From assembly GCF_900143075.1 (NCBI RefSeq), contig NZ_FRCY01000001.1, positions 469,514 to 533,513 on the forward strand: a stretch of DNA of 64,000 bases, read 5' to 3'. The notes below the pieces were generated by a model, which had not been told where the DNA came from, searched no databases, and worked only from the letters and a program-made list of their open reading frames with translations. Made by a program: the position numbers and the translations under genes. The DNA comes from Cyclobacterium lianum (GTDB taxonomy: Bacteria > Bacteroidota > Bacteroidia > Cytophagales > Cyclobacteriaceae). This document shows, in pieces, positions 26,720 to 35,786 of this stretch; positions within the stretch are counted from its first letter, which is position 1; the number at the start of each line of letters is the position of its first letter.

Positions 26720-29700
26720 TTAATATATAATTACCCGCTTTACCCTGGGTTTTTCCTTTTCGCTTTCCAGGCGCAGGTAATAGGTCCCGGCACTTAGATG
26801 CAAAACGGAGAGGTCAAACTGAAGCCGGTGTCGGCCGGTTTCCAGGCTTACCCTGTCCAGAAAAGTGGATACACCCAATGAATTGATCAGCACAAAGTTC
26901 CAAACCCCCGGTTCATTTGTTTCGAATTCCAGATTAAGCTCGTTCCTGGCCGGGTTTGGATACAGTATAGTGGCATCGGGCTCCTCTTTGTTAGCTGGCT
27001 CTGAAGATGCGTACGCTTCCTCCATTCCGATTTCTGAAGCCAACCTGGCCGCTGAAGCCAACGTGCCCTGCCGGTACACCACGATGCCCGATAATTTCGC
27101 CCGGTCTTTGACCGTAATCATTTCAAGACTTAGGTATCCGTCCTTTACCTGTACATCGTGAATCGTACGAATGTAGGCATGGTTCGCTCCCCCATGATCT
27201 TTATACAGATCGATGATTTCACTCAGGGGTTCATTTTCCAATTGGTAGCGGAAAAGCCGTGCATTCTCCCTGTTCCAATGGATCTCCGCAAAATGAAGTT
27301 CCACCGTATAATATCCTCTTGCAGGCACCTTTATTTCATAAGAGAAGTCGCCGTTTCGTTCGGACTGATATATTGTATCCAGTCCGGTATTTGAAATGGA
27401 TGATGTGGTGGAATAGATGCGTCCGCTAGGATGGCGCAGATTGCCATGCCACTGTCCCTTGTCCCCTAATTCCAAAGAGTGCCCACCAGCATTGATCCGG
27501 GATACTACTGTCAATGGATTTACGGTGATGGAAAAATCTGCGTAGGCGGCCAATCCTTGCTGGTCGGTTACTTTGAGTGTGACCTCGTATCTCCCCGGTG
27601 AACGAAAAATACCACTGATATGTCCGGTATCAGGGTCAATGTTTACTGATTCAGGAAGCCCAACTGCAAAATAATTAAGGTTTTGTCCTTCCACTGGTGA
27701 ATACGCTTTCACCGGATAAGTCCACTGCTGTCCTTCATTAAAGGTAAAGTCTAACGGCTGGGTAATGACCGGAGCTTTGGCATCCGGCTTCACCAGCGCC
27801 AGGCGTATACCTGAGACTTTCGCTTCGTTTACCCGGGGTATAAACTCCAAATCAAAGATCCCGTCCATTACCTCCACTGTACCGGCATTCAACATGTATG
27901 CATGGTTTGGTTCGCCGATAAGCTTGATCAGGTCCAGTTTTTCAATTTTTGCCTGCTCATTTTCCAAGAAAACATCAAATACCCGCTCTCCTTCTTTTTC
28001 CCAAAAAATTTCGGATAGGTGTAGAACTAGAAAATATTTTCCAGCTTTTGGAACAGGAATGCGGTAGCTGAATTCTCCATACCGTTCGGAATGGTGCAAT
28101 TCATCCCTGTCAGTAGCGCTGATGGGATTGGTATCGTCAAAATGGGTTTTCCCGCCCAGGTAATACCGATCAGACAACCACTCCTCTCCCAGGTAGTAAA
28201 GCGCATCGCCTCCGGCGTTGATCCGGATATCTTCCGGAGTTTCATTTTGGGTTTGTTTGTACAGAGCAATGCCTGAAATCTTGGCCCGGTCTTTTTGGCT
28301 TATCAGTTCCAGACTGAGGTTTCCGTCATTCACTTCCAGGTCTTCTATCCGGATTATGGTGGCTTTTTTTACCCCATTCTCCCTGACCAGATCGATGTTG
28401 CTTTTGAAAAGATTGTTTTCCACAAAGATGTCAAACAGGCGTGCTCCGGACCGGGCCCAATGAATTTCAGCAAAATGTAATTCCAACGTATAAAGCCCTT
28501 TTCGATACACTGGAATTTCATAGCTGAAATCACCGTTGCGTTCCGTCTGGTATAAGGCATCGTTTTCGGTATTTGAAATGGGGACCAAATTGGAATACGA
28601 CCCCCCTCCGGAAAAACGAGTGTCAGGTAGCCATCTTTCCGAATCGTGCCAAATCTCCCGTCCTCCGGCATTGATCCGGAAGATATTTTCGAGTGCAGCG
28701 GGTTGATCCACGATATCCGGGATTTTTGCCATTCGGTAAGCGTTTACACCATTGAATGAAGTGAACGAACCGCCTGCCAGAAGATTCCCCTTAGAATCAA
28801 CCTTCATCGTCTGAATTCCATCATTAAAATTATAATCCAATTTGAGGGTAGGATCAACGCTCCCATCCGGCATCAATCGGGCCAATATGTTTGGTGGACC
28901 ATATTTGCCCAGGCTGAGTAGAATCTTTCTGTCCGGTTGAAGCGTAAGGGGCCCCATGCGTTCACTTGCAGCTATTCCGGTCTTAAACCCCGTGTCGAGT
29001 GAACCATCAGGGTTGAGGCGGATCAGACGAGATTCGTGACCTGTCGGACCATCTGAACCGGCCACCAGGATTTTGCCGTCCCCTTGTACGAGGAGATTTT
29101 CAGGCCGGATTTCCAGTTCCATGTCGACATTAAAAGAGTGGTCCCGGCTGCCGTCGGGATTGAGCCTAACCAAAAGGTTTACCGGATCTCCGTTGAAGGA
29201 AGTAAAAATTCCGGCTGCCAGTATTTTGTTTCCGGGGGCGGCGGCGAGGCAGGAAACTGACCGATCGAATCCTGATCCGATGTCGAAAGTAATATCTTTG
29301 GAGCCATCGGGGTTCAGACGGAACAAACCAGGAAATGCATCTCCATTAAAAAGCGTTCCGGCTACAACAATTTTTCCATCCTTTTGTAGTATCGCGGGTA
29401 GTTCGGAACCAGCTTCGAACCCAGTGCCCGGTTGAAAACTCCTGTCTTGGCGGCCATCAGGGAGCAGTCGGACAATTCCTCCGGCAGGGATGTCATTATA
29501 AGCAATAAAGTTTCCTATAAGCAGAATTCGGTTATCGTGCTGTATGAATATAGATAGCTGCGGGTTGTAAAAGGAATAATCCAGGCCTGTTCCCGAATCA
29601 AAGGTCTCATCCAGGGTGCCATCGGGATGAACTCGGGCCAGCCCGTTAGCAACCTGACCGTTATAGCGATTGAAATTTCCAGCGGCCAATATTTTTCCAT

Positions 29701-30955
29701 CAGGCTGTAGGGTCAGGGTGTGAACTTCCCGGTTAAATTCAGGTATGGGATTGTAGCTCCGGTCCAGGGACCCGTCCGGATTTATCCGGAAGAGTCCACT
29801 CCTTTTTCCGATACTTCCGTTTACCAGAAACTTCCCATCTTGCTGTACTTTCAGGATAGTACCGGATAAAAGCAACGCCTCATCGCTAAAATCTTCCGCT
29901 GGAATAAATGTTTCGTCCAGTGTTCCGTCAGGCAGAAGGCGCTGAATGGAGCGATCAAAACCGATCTGGCCTAAACCAACGGTAAACAATTCCCCATCTA
30001 GGCTTTTGGCCAGATTGCCTACTTGTTCGAAGCCTATTTCCTCTTCATAAGATTGGAATGACTTGTCGAGGGATCCATCAGGATTCAGACGCAAAAAAGC
30101 AACGGAACTCTTCAGGCTCCGGCGCATATCTCCACGTAGCAGAATACTGCCATCTTGTTCCATAAAAACGGAAAAAACATGGAAAGTATTGGTATATGTC
30201 CCGTAATCGGGATCATTAAATGTATTCCCAAAGGGATCTGCCAGTTTAAAGGTGTTGTCTCTGCTGCCATCTGGGTGCAACCGGATGAAATTATCACCGG
30301 TATTCACCAATATTTTTCCGTCTGGCTGAAGTGCAACCTCTCTTACAATACTTAGAGCTGTTTCCTCGGCGTTAAAAGAAGGATCTCGGGATCCATCGGG
30401 ATTAATCCGAACCAGGGAGGCTACGGGTTCGTCATTGTAGGTCGTAAACATTCTTCCTCCTACCAGAATTTTTCCATCTGACTGTAGCCGTATTGTCAGT
30501 ACCTCTTGGTCAAACCCCGTCCCGGTCTGGAAGGAGGGATCTCTGCTGCCATCTGGGTTTAAGCGTATCAACCTTTTGGCCTCACTGTCTTTATAGGCAA
30601 TAAATCCTCCACCCACCAACAATTTTCCATCTGGCTGGACTTGAATGGAATTTACTGCATAATCACCACTACTCTGAGTCTGAAAACCCGAACCGATAGA
30701 AAAGGAAGGGTCTGATTGGCCATCCGGAAGTAAACGGACCAGCCCATTGGCAGATTGGCCGTTGTAGCTTGTAAATCGCCCTCCTACCAGGTGCTTACCG
30801 TTTTCCAGGATTAGCAAATCGCCTAGGGTGCCATTAAATCCAATTCCTGCACCCCTGTCTAACTGATGGAAGGTTGGATCAAGAGGTATTACCTGGGCAA
30901 GGAGCGGAGCGCAGGCGAAAAAAAGATAAGTAAGCGAGAGTAAGGCGGGCTTCAT
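26720..30955 (-). CDS. Giant delta-60 repeat / malectin / T9SS-secreted protein
   Basis: A 1411-residue extracellular protein. Signal peptide ends at PLLAQ. Residues about 25-740 contain 13 delta-60-type repeats, each with an R[LIV]xPDGxxDxxF core (for example LVRLLPDGQSDPSF and LIRLNPDGSRDPSF) and a VQPDGKILVGG-like start. Three malectin-like domains follow, each opening RINAGG, at about 758, 908 and 1151. An Ig/cadherin-like putative domain (about 1060-1148) lies between the second and third. The end (about 1330-1411) has LYPNPARNELNLEF and AGTYYLRLESEKEKPRVKRV, a T9SS sorting domain. The malectin domains suggest glycan binding and the delta-60 region a beta-propeller scaffold. No catalytic motif was seen. 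The start is the ATG at 30955. Convergent with the polysaccharide-lyase gene. Confidence 0.9.
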   Translation of the reverse strand: MKPALLSLTYLFFACAPLLAQVIPLDPTFHQLDRGAGIGFNGTLGDLLILENGKHLVGGRFTSYNGQSANGLVRLLPDGQSDPSFSIGSGFQTQSSGDYAVNSIQVQPDGKLLVGGGFIAYKDSEAKRLIRLNPDGSRDPSFQTGTGFDQEVLTIRLQSDGKILVGGRMFTTYNDEPVASLVRINPDGSRDPSFNAEETALSIVREVALQPDGKILVNTGDNFIRLHPDGSRDNTFKLADPFGNTFNDPDYGTYTNTFHVFSVFMEQDGSILLRGDMRRSLKSSVAFLRLNPDGSLDKSFQSYEEEIGFEQVGNLAKSLDGELFTVGLGQIGFDRSIQRLLPDGTLDETFIPAEDFSDEALLLSGTILKVQQDGKFLVNGSIGKRSGLFRINPDGSLDRSYNPIPEFNREVHTLTLQPDGKILAAGNFNRYNGQVANGLARVHPDGTLDETFDSGTGLDYSFYNPQLSIFIQHDNRILLIGNFIAYNDIPAGGIVRLLPDGRQDRSFQPGTGFEAGSELPAILQKDGKIVVAGTLFNGDAFPGLFRLNPDGSKDITFDIGSGFDRSVSCLAAAPGNKILAAGIFTSFNGDPVNLLVRLNPDGSRDHSFNVDMELEIRPENLLVQGDGKILVAGSDGPTGHESRLIRLNPDGSLDTGFKTGIAASERMGPLTLQPDRKILLSLGKYGPPNILARLMPDGSVDPTLKLDYNFNDGIQTMKVDSKGNLLAGGSFTSFNGVNAYRMAKIPDIVDQPAALENIFRINAGGREIWHDSERWLPDTRFSGGGSYSNLVPISNTENDALYQTERNGDFSYEIPVYRKGLYTLELHFAEIHWARSGARLFDIFVENNLFKSNIDLVRENGVKKATIIRIEDLEVNDGNLSLELISQKDRAKISGIALYKQTQNETPEDIRINAGGDALYYLGEEWLSDRYYLGGKTHFDDTNPISATDRDELHHSERYGEFSYRIPVPKAGKYFLVLHLSEIFWEKEGERVFDVFLENEQAKIEKLDLIKLIGEPNHAYMLNAGTVEVMDGIFDLEFIPRVNEAKVSGIRLALVKPDAKAPVITQPLDFTFNEGQQWTYPVKAYSPVEGQNLNYFAVGLPESVNIDPDTGHISGIFRSPGRYEVTLKVTDQQGLAAYADFSITVNPLTVVSRINAGGHSLELGDKGQWHGNLRHPSGRIYSTTSSISNTGLDTIYQSERNGDFSYEIKVPARGYYTVELHFAEIHWNRENARLFRYQLENEPLSEIIDLYKDHGGANHAYIRTIHDVQVKDGYLSLEMITVKDRAKLSGIVVYRQGTLASAARLASEIGMEEAYASSEPANKEEPDATILYPNPARNELNLEFETNEPGVWNFVLINSLGVSTFLDRVSLETGRHRLQFDLSVLHLSAGTYYLRLESEKEKPRVKRVIIY

Positions 30956-31389
30956 AACGAGTAGGCTTAATGTGAGTGGAATAAAAAAAGCGGTTTATTC
31001 CTGCAAAAAGGGGGAAGATTAAATTTTTTTTCAGGATTTCCTACCAATCCTCACACTTCTGGATTTTGTTCCTTACCAACTGCCAATTCCATTAGATTTG
31101 AGAGGCAAATCAATACTCAATGGAAGTGCCGGGTTTTTCCTGACAAAATTTGGATCAAACTCGATTTTAAAGGCCTAAACTACTACTTGTACCAATTAAA
31201 AATCGGAAATAAAATTCAAATAAAAAAGATGATTCTAGTCATAAAAAAATTACGATGCGATATAGTCATAAAATACTTTAAAACCATCGGTTAAATTCTA
31301 AAAAGCCAAAATGAATTACGTAACCATTACGCATGGGTAGAGATCTACCCGTGAATCTTTTTTTATTCCATATTTATAGGAAAGGCAGT
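30956..31389. other. 434-bp gap, no gene
   Basis: Upstream of the giant leftward gene. A perfect 8-bp inverted repeat GGAATAAA ... TTTATTCC lies at 30978-31001, within 50 bp of that gene's start. The rest is A+T-rich, and no promoter motif was matched confidently. Confidence 0.5.
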
Positions 31390-32277
31390 TTAATTTTCGT
31401 CTTCAAGCAATCGCAAAAAATGAAACAATCCGTGCAGGTGGTCGATGTGATCAGGAGCCGTGTTGCCGGCAAAAGCCAGGATTTTAAAGTTTCCCTCAAC
31501 GGATACCCCAAGCTGTTGCATTCCCAGCGGCCCCTCCCTGAGTACCGGTTCCCTGAGGATGCCAGTGGCTTCCAACAGAAAATCGGCACACTCCGTAGTG
31601 CTCACAAAAGTTCCGGGAAAGATGCTGCTGTGCGTAAACACAAATGTTTTGGATCCCTTAACCGCATCGGCTGCCAGCTTTTTAAAGGCAGCAAGGTCCT
31701 TATTGTCTATTTGCCCTCCCCTGGCCATGGGAGTTTGGGCGGGAACATAACCGGCATGGAGTCCATCCAGCAACAAGACACCCTCAATGAGCTCATAATT
31801 CCTGGTTTTCAATATGGCACGAACGGCTCCATATCCGGCACTGAAGCCGGATAGGTATATCTTACCGATGGGTTTTGTTATTTGCTTATTAACGGCCAGC
31901 AGTAGGGAATCAAAGTTTTCGGGATTAACTAGTGGCACGCCATAGGCAGAGGACCCATTTCCAAGATTTACTACCACGGCTGCCCAGCCCTTGTTTTCTG
32001 CCATGGCATGCGCTACCACACTTTCGTCTCCATGGAAATGGACCAGCAGGTTTACCGGTTCCTGGGGAATATCGTCGGGTATTAAAAGCAAAGGCTCTTT
32101 CTCAAAAATTCCGGATATCGGAATTTTTCTTCCTTCAAACCCAGACCCGTCTACCCGTCTGTGTGGTCGGATGTGTTCAACCATTGGCGAGGGATTCTGT
32201 TGATTCATCCCGGTCGGATTGCTGCTTTTACAGGACAGGCAAAGCACTAATGCAGAAAAAACGAGATAGCGGAGCAT
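31390..32277 (-). CDS. Lipoprotein alpha/beta-hydrolase fold protein
   Basis: A 295-residue lipoprotein with a signal ending CLSCKSS (Cys16). The core looks like an alpha/beta hydrolase. NLLVHFHGDESVV is the oxyanion/HG strand, IYLSGFSAGYGAVRAI holds the nucleophile elbow G-x-S-x-G (GFSAG), and a C-terminal DHIDHLHGLFHFL could hold the catalytic His. The central LIEGVLLLDGLHAGYVP matches the strand that often carries the acid. It may be an esterase or peptidase of the envelope. The substrate is not known. The start is the ATG at 32277. No obvious operon partner. Confidence 0.78.
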   Translation of the reverse strand: MLRYLVFSALVLCLSCKSSNPTGMNQQNPSPMVEHIRPHRRVDGSGFEGRKIPISGIFEKEPLLLIPDDIPQEPVNLLVHFHGDESVVAHAMAENKGWAAVVVNLGNGSSAYGVPLVNPENFDSLLLAVNKQITKPIGKIYLSGFSAGYGAVRAILKTRNYELIEGVLLLDGLHAGYVPAQTPMARGGQIDNKDLAAFKKLAADAVKGSKTFVFTHSSIFPGTFVSTTECADFLLEATGILREPVLREGPLGMQQLGVSVEGNFKILAFAGNTAPDHIDHLHGLFHFLRLLEDEN

Positions 32278-32357
32278 ATGATCAGGAGAATTATCGGCTA
32301 AATTATGTAAAAATCCTCCGGGATGTCAAAAACTGTAGGGTTTTCAGTTGCTTAGCT

Positions 32358-32564
32358 TTACTTTATCTTTTCCATGTATCCTTTTTGGTATTTTTTTAAA
32401 TATTTCCTGATGGATACCGCCATGAATACGGCCAGTACAATGCACAAATAAAAATCAATATGCAGGTAATCGAAGGTACCGAATGGCATTAGCCACATGA
32501 ACGCCAGCGACATCCAAATCAGGTCAAAGAAAAGGCTGAATAATAACTTTGAAATGATTTTCAT
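32358..32564 (-). CDS. Small two-helix membrane protein (hypothetical)
   Basis: A 68-residue open frame with an ATG at 32564. It encodes two hydrophobic helices (about residues 8-29 and 38-52) and a basic tail RKYLKKYQKGYMEKIK, as in small inner-membrane proteins with an inside C-terminus. It does not overlap another gene. I do not recognise a family. Support is limited to length, start and hydropathy. Confidence 0.45.
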   Translation of the reverse strand: MKIISKLLFSLFFDLIWMSLAFMWLMPFGTFDYLHIDFYLCIVLAVFMAVSIRKYLKKYQKGYMEKIK

Positions 32565-32723
32565 ATATGGTAACCCATCATCATGGCCCCCAACCCGGGA
32601 GAGAAATGTAATTTATATATGCTCAAAAATTAAAAAATTTAACTCAAAATTCAAAGTTAATTGTTTTTGGGATCGCTGCGCTAAATGCAATGAATCAGGT
32701 TGTTACCAAGAGTTCAATCTGTT

Positions 32724-33752
32724 TTAGTCAGGGACCCAATCGACCAGGTTGAAGTTTTCCAGGCCCATCCAAATGATGAAAATGGCGTAGAGCAATAGCA
32801 ATAGCCAGCTTTCCCATACTTTGAGATACAGGCCCGTTCTCAAAAAGGCAAAAAGCACGATGGTTGCCAGCGTTAGAAACATCATCATCGGTACGGCTAC
32901 AGAAAAATTTACCACCGAAGAACCTACAATGAGGACGCCTGCGGGGATGGCAACCAGCAAGTCAAAGATATTGCTACCCAATACATTTCCAATACTCACG
33001 TCGCCCTTACCTGCCTTTGCCACCCGTACGCTCACAAAGGCATCCGGAATACTGGTAGCGGCCGCAACCACGGTGACGCCCCAGAAAAAGGTGGGTGTCT
33101 GAAAGTGGTCCCCGAAAAAGATCGCCGAGCGCAGCAATCCTTCCACCCCCGCAACGATCAGTACCAGGCTGAGCAGTAATTTCATCCATTCCTTTCCCAG
33201 GTTTTTTCTGTTATCCCTACCGTCCCGATCGTTTTTGGCGTGTTTTCGGTATTCTCTGGTGTCTTGCTGCTGTAAAAAAAGATACAATAGGTAAAGGGCT
33301 ATCGGTATGAGCGCAACGACCCGTGTGAGTTCCCCCTTGATTTGATTGGATTCAACCGGGAAATAAATTACTGCCAGAGAAAATGTCAGCAAGAGAACAG
33401 CGACTGAGGTGATATAAAACTGGGCGTCTTTGTATACCAGAATGCTGTCAACTGAAATTTTACCTGCCATGAGCCCGGAAAGGCCGGGAATAAAAAGGAT
33501 ATTGAAAATGGCAGACCCCACAATAGCGGCCATACCCAGGTCAAATTCGCCATGGATCAGCGAGGAGACTACGGTGGTGGATAATTCAGGAAAACTGGAT
33601 CCCACGGCTGTGATGATGGTGCCCTGAACCAGCGGAGGCAAATGGTAGTATTCGGATAGTGTCTGAGCAGATTTTTCCAGCATGCCACTTGCCTTCCAGA
33701 CCAGGATGGAAGCGGCGATGACAATTCCTATATAAAACAACAGAGTACCCAA
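32724..33752 (-). CDS. Calcium/cation antiporter (CaCA, Na+/Ca2+ exchanger-like)
   Basis: A 342-residue membrane exchanger with the two alpha-repeats of the family: GTIITAVGSSFPELSTTVVS with GSAIFNILFIPGLSG in the first half, and VTVVAAATSIPDAFVSVRVA with GNVLGSNIFDLLVAIPAGVL in the second. A cytoplasmic basic loop (REYRKHAKNDRDGRDNRKN) joins the halves. It should export Ca2+ (or another cation) in exchange for Na+ or H+. I chose the TTG at 33752, 4 nt past the permease stop. The longer frame from 33854 would overlap the permease by about 100 bp with a poorly conserved-looking tail. Same direction as the amino-acid permease, likely co-transcribed. Confidence 0.85.
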   Translation of the reverse strand: MGTLLFYIGIVIAASILVWKASGMLEKSAQTLSEYYHLPPLVQGTIITAVGSSFPELSTTVVSSLIHGEFDLGMAAIVGSAIFNILFIPGLSGLMAGKISVDSILVYKDAQFYITSVAVLLLTFSLAVIYFPVESNQIKGELTRVVALIPIALYLLYLFLQQQDTREYRKHAKNDRDGRDNRKNLGKEWMKLLLSLVLIVAGVEGLLRSAIFFGDHFQTPTFFWGVTVVAAATSIPDAFVSVRVAKAGKGDVSIGNVLGSNIFDLLVAIPAGVLIVGSSVVNFSVAVPMMMFLTLATIVLFAFLRTGLYLKVWESWLLLLLYAIFIIWMGLENFNLVDWVPD

Positions 33753-33756
33753 AAAT

Positions 33757-34998
33757 TTAGAGATTTGAAATGGATGACCAGGCCTGAAATACCAATATGC
33801 CAAAACTGAAAATCGCACCCAAAACGGGTACGGCCATAGGGAAGGTATTGACACCTTTCGGATGGGGAACGCGTTTTTTGATGGCTATCAATGCCAGGTT
33901 GATCAGAATAAATACCAGGATCAGAATATAATTGGTGGCGATAGCCAGATTTTTCAAGTCGAATGAAAGGGCGAGGATCAGAATAAAGACTGTCGCGGCA
34001 ACTGTTGACCAAATGGGGGTGCTCGTCCTGGGCTCGATTTTACCGAATATTGCCGGAGCCATTTTTTTCCGGGCCATGCCATAAAGTACCCTGGCGCTCA
34101 TCACAATCTGCACCAGCACGCCATTGACGATCGCAATTAAGCCGATAGCGCTGATAATTTTGGGATAATTTTCGCCTTCTCTGGCAAGGATATCAGCCAG
34201 GGGAGCCTCACTTTGATTCAATTCTTCCGGGGATAATCCCAGACCTGCAATTACAGCAACCAGCATATAGAGCACAGTTAGAATGACCAGTGAGACCATG
34301 ATTGCGATGGGCATGTGTTTCTCCGGGTTTTTGGTTTCTTCAGCTACATTTACCATATCCTGGAAACCAATAAAGGTAAAAAAAGCCAGAAAGGCTCCCA
34401 ATAAAATCTTTTCCCAATCTGTCCTGTTTGCTCCCGGAATAAATTCATTCCAGCGGGCTGAAAAGGAGGCCAGGTTATCACCGGCGATAAAAATTACCAG
34501 AAAAAGTCCGGATATTTCGATGATGGTGATCACGGTAATTAAAATAGCCGACTCTGAAATGCCCTTTGCACCTACAGCGCCCAGGAGGAGGGTAATGCTG
34601 ATAATAATCAGCCAGTCAGGGATCACTGCAAATACATGCACATACCCCACATAGCCATTTACTACAGTAGCGGTAGAAACCATGGCCGACAAAACGATCA
34701 GCCAACCCATGGCCATGGAGAGGTGTTTTTTTCCAAAGGCTTCGTCTACGTAATTTACCTCACCTGCACTTTTGGGAATACGGGCAGACAATTCCCCGTA
34801 AGACAGGCCGGTAAAGCCGGCCAGTATGGCTGCAACTAAAAAGGCGAATGGGGCCAGCATGCCGGCTTCCCCACCGACCTTTCCCAAAAGCACATAGATC
34901 CCCAGGCCCAGAATCGTCCCAACCCCATAAAAAATAAGCAGGGGCAAATTGAGCGGTTTCTTGAGTTTTTCGTTTGTTTGAGCCTTCGGAGCTGACAT
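33757..34998 (-). CDS. APC-family amino-acid permease
   Basis: A 413-residue permease with about 12 membrane segments. The opening helix contains LLIFYGVGTILGLGIYVLLG, the unwound GxG-type substrate site of the amino acid-polyamine-organocation superfamily. Later segments include GFTGLSYGELSARIPKSAGE and FFTFIGFQDMVNVAEETKNP, also family-typical. It imports or exchanges amino acids across the inner membrane. The start is the ATG at 34998 (MSAPKAQ); the upstream TTG at 35016 would add only six residues. It is followed within 4 nt by the cation exchanger gene, so they may be translationally coupled. Confidence 0.9.
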   Translation of the reverse strand: MSAPKAQTNEKLKKPLNLPLLIFYGVGTILGLGIYVLLGKVGGEAGMLAPFAFLVAAILAGFTGLSYGELSARIPKSAGEVNYVDEAFGKKHLSMAMGWLIVLSAMVSTATVVNGYVGYVHVFAVIPDWLIIISITLLLGAVGAKGISESAILITVITIIEISGLFLVIFIAGDNLASFSARWNEFIPGANRTDWEKILLGAFLAFFTFIGFQDMVNVAEETKNPEKHMPIAIMVSLVILTVLYMLVAVIAGLGLSPEELNQSEAPLADILAREGENYPKIISAIGLIAIVNGVLVQIVMSARVLYGMARKKMAPAIFGKIEPRTSTPIWSTVAATVFILILALSFDLKNLAIATNYILILVFILINLALIAIKKRVPHPKGVNTFPMAVPVLGAIFSFGILVFQAWSSISNL

Positions 34999-35016
34999 TC
35001 TTCGTGGTTTGCCCAA

Positions 35017-35786
35017 AAAGCTGCAAATAAAATACCAAAGTCAGAAGCTTAAAAAACCGGGGCATGTTCTTGCGGATGTTGGCATCAAGCCTGAGACTTC
35101 CGGATAATACAAATGATTTATTCGAGAGAGTATGCCCAAATGGCCTAATTAGAGCTTGTTCTAAACCTATGTTTCCCGGTAATTACCTATCACTTTTCCA
35201 CATTTTCCCTGTTCCAACTTACCGATTATTTAAAACCTGGTAATACAGTGTTTGCGATGTCCCATTTTTGTGGGCACTATGAGGCACTATTCCCGCTATA
35301 CTATGGATTTCCTCGGCTCGGCTACCTCTGGATTTACCCACTTCTAGCATTTATAATGAGAGATTTACTGTGATAATTGGTTAAACAGTCGGACTCCATC
35401 TGTTGTAGTCCCGATGGGCGGGAGCGAGTAAATATAAAAATATGTATCTTCTGGCAGCTTGAAATTGGTTAGCAGAGAATGGCTCCATTTTTCGGCCGTT
35501 AACAGCGGAAGATCTCTAACCACACTATAATCTTTTTTGGTTTAACTAGGTTAGGTATCGGTCAATTTTTGTTGGTTGACAGACTTCATAGAGAAAACTT
35601 ATTAAAATTTAGAAATGTGAGAGGGTTTAAGTTATTATATCTTGCTTCTACCCTACAGGTAACAGTTGCATATTGGTGCCTCGCTGAAATAACCTCAGCC
35701 CGTTAATTCCTTTTCATATAGAATAGAGGGTTTACTGAAACAGGTATCAGTAAACCCTCGTCGACCATTTGGAGGTCAATAAATAG
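35017..35786. other. 770-bp intergenic region ending in a strong hairpin
   Basis: No gene is recognised. It separates the 5' end of the permease from the 3' end of susD. The perfect inverted repeat at 35726-35759 is its only strong structure. The rest is A+T-rich. Confidence 0.6.
35726..35759 (-). terminator. 12-bp perfect hairpin after the SusCD pair
   Basis: GAGGGTTTACTG at 35726-35737 and CAGTAAACCCTC at 35748-35759 are perfect reverse complements with a 10-nt loop, 28 bp past the SusD stop. On the minus strand only a weak T-rich run follows, so it could be a terminator or an mRNA 3' stabiliser. Confidence 0.7.
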
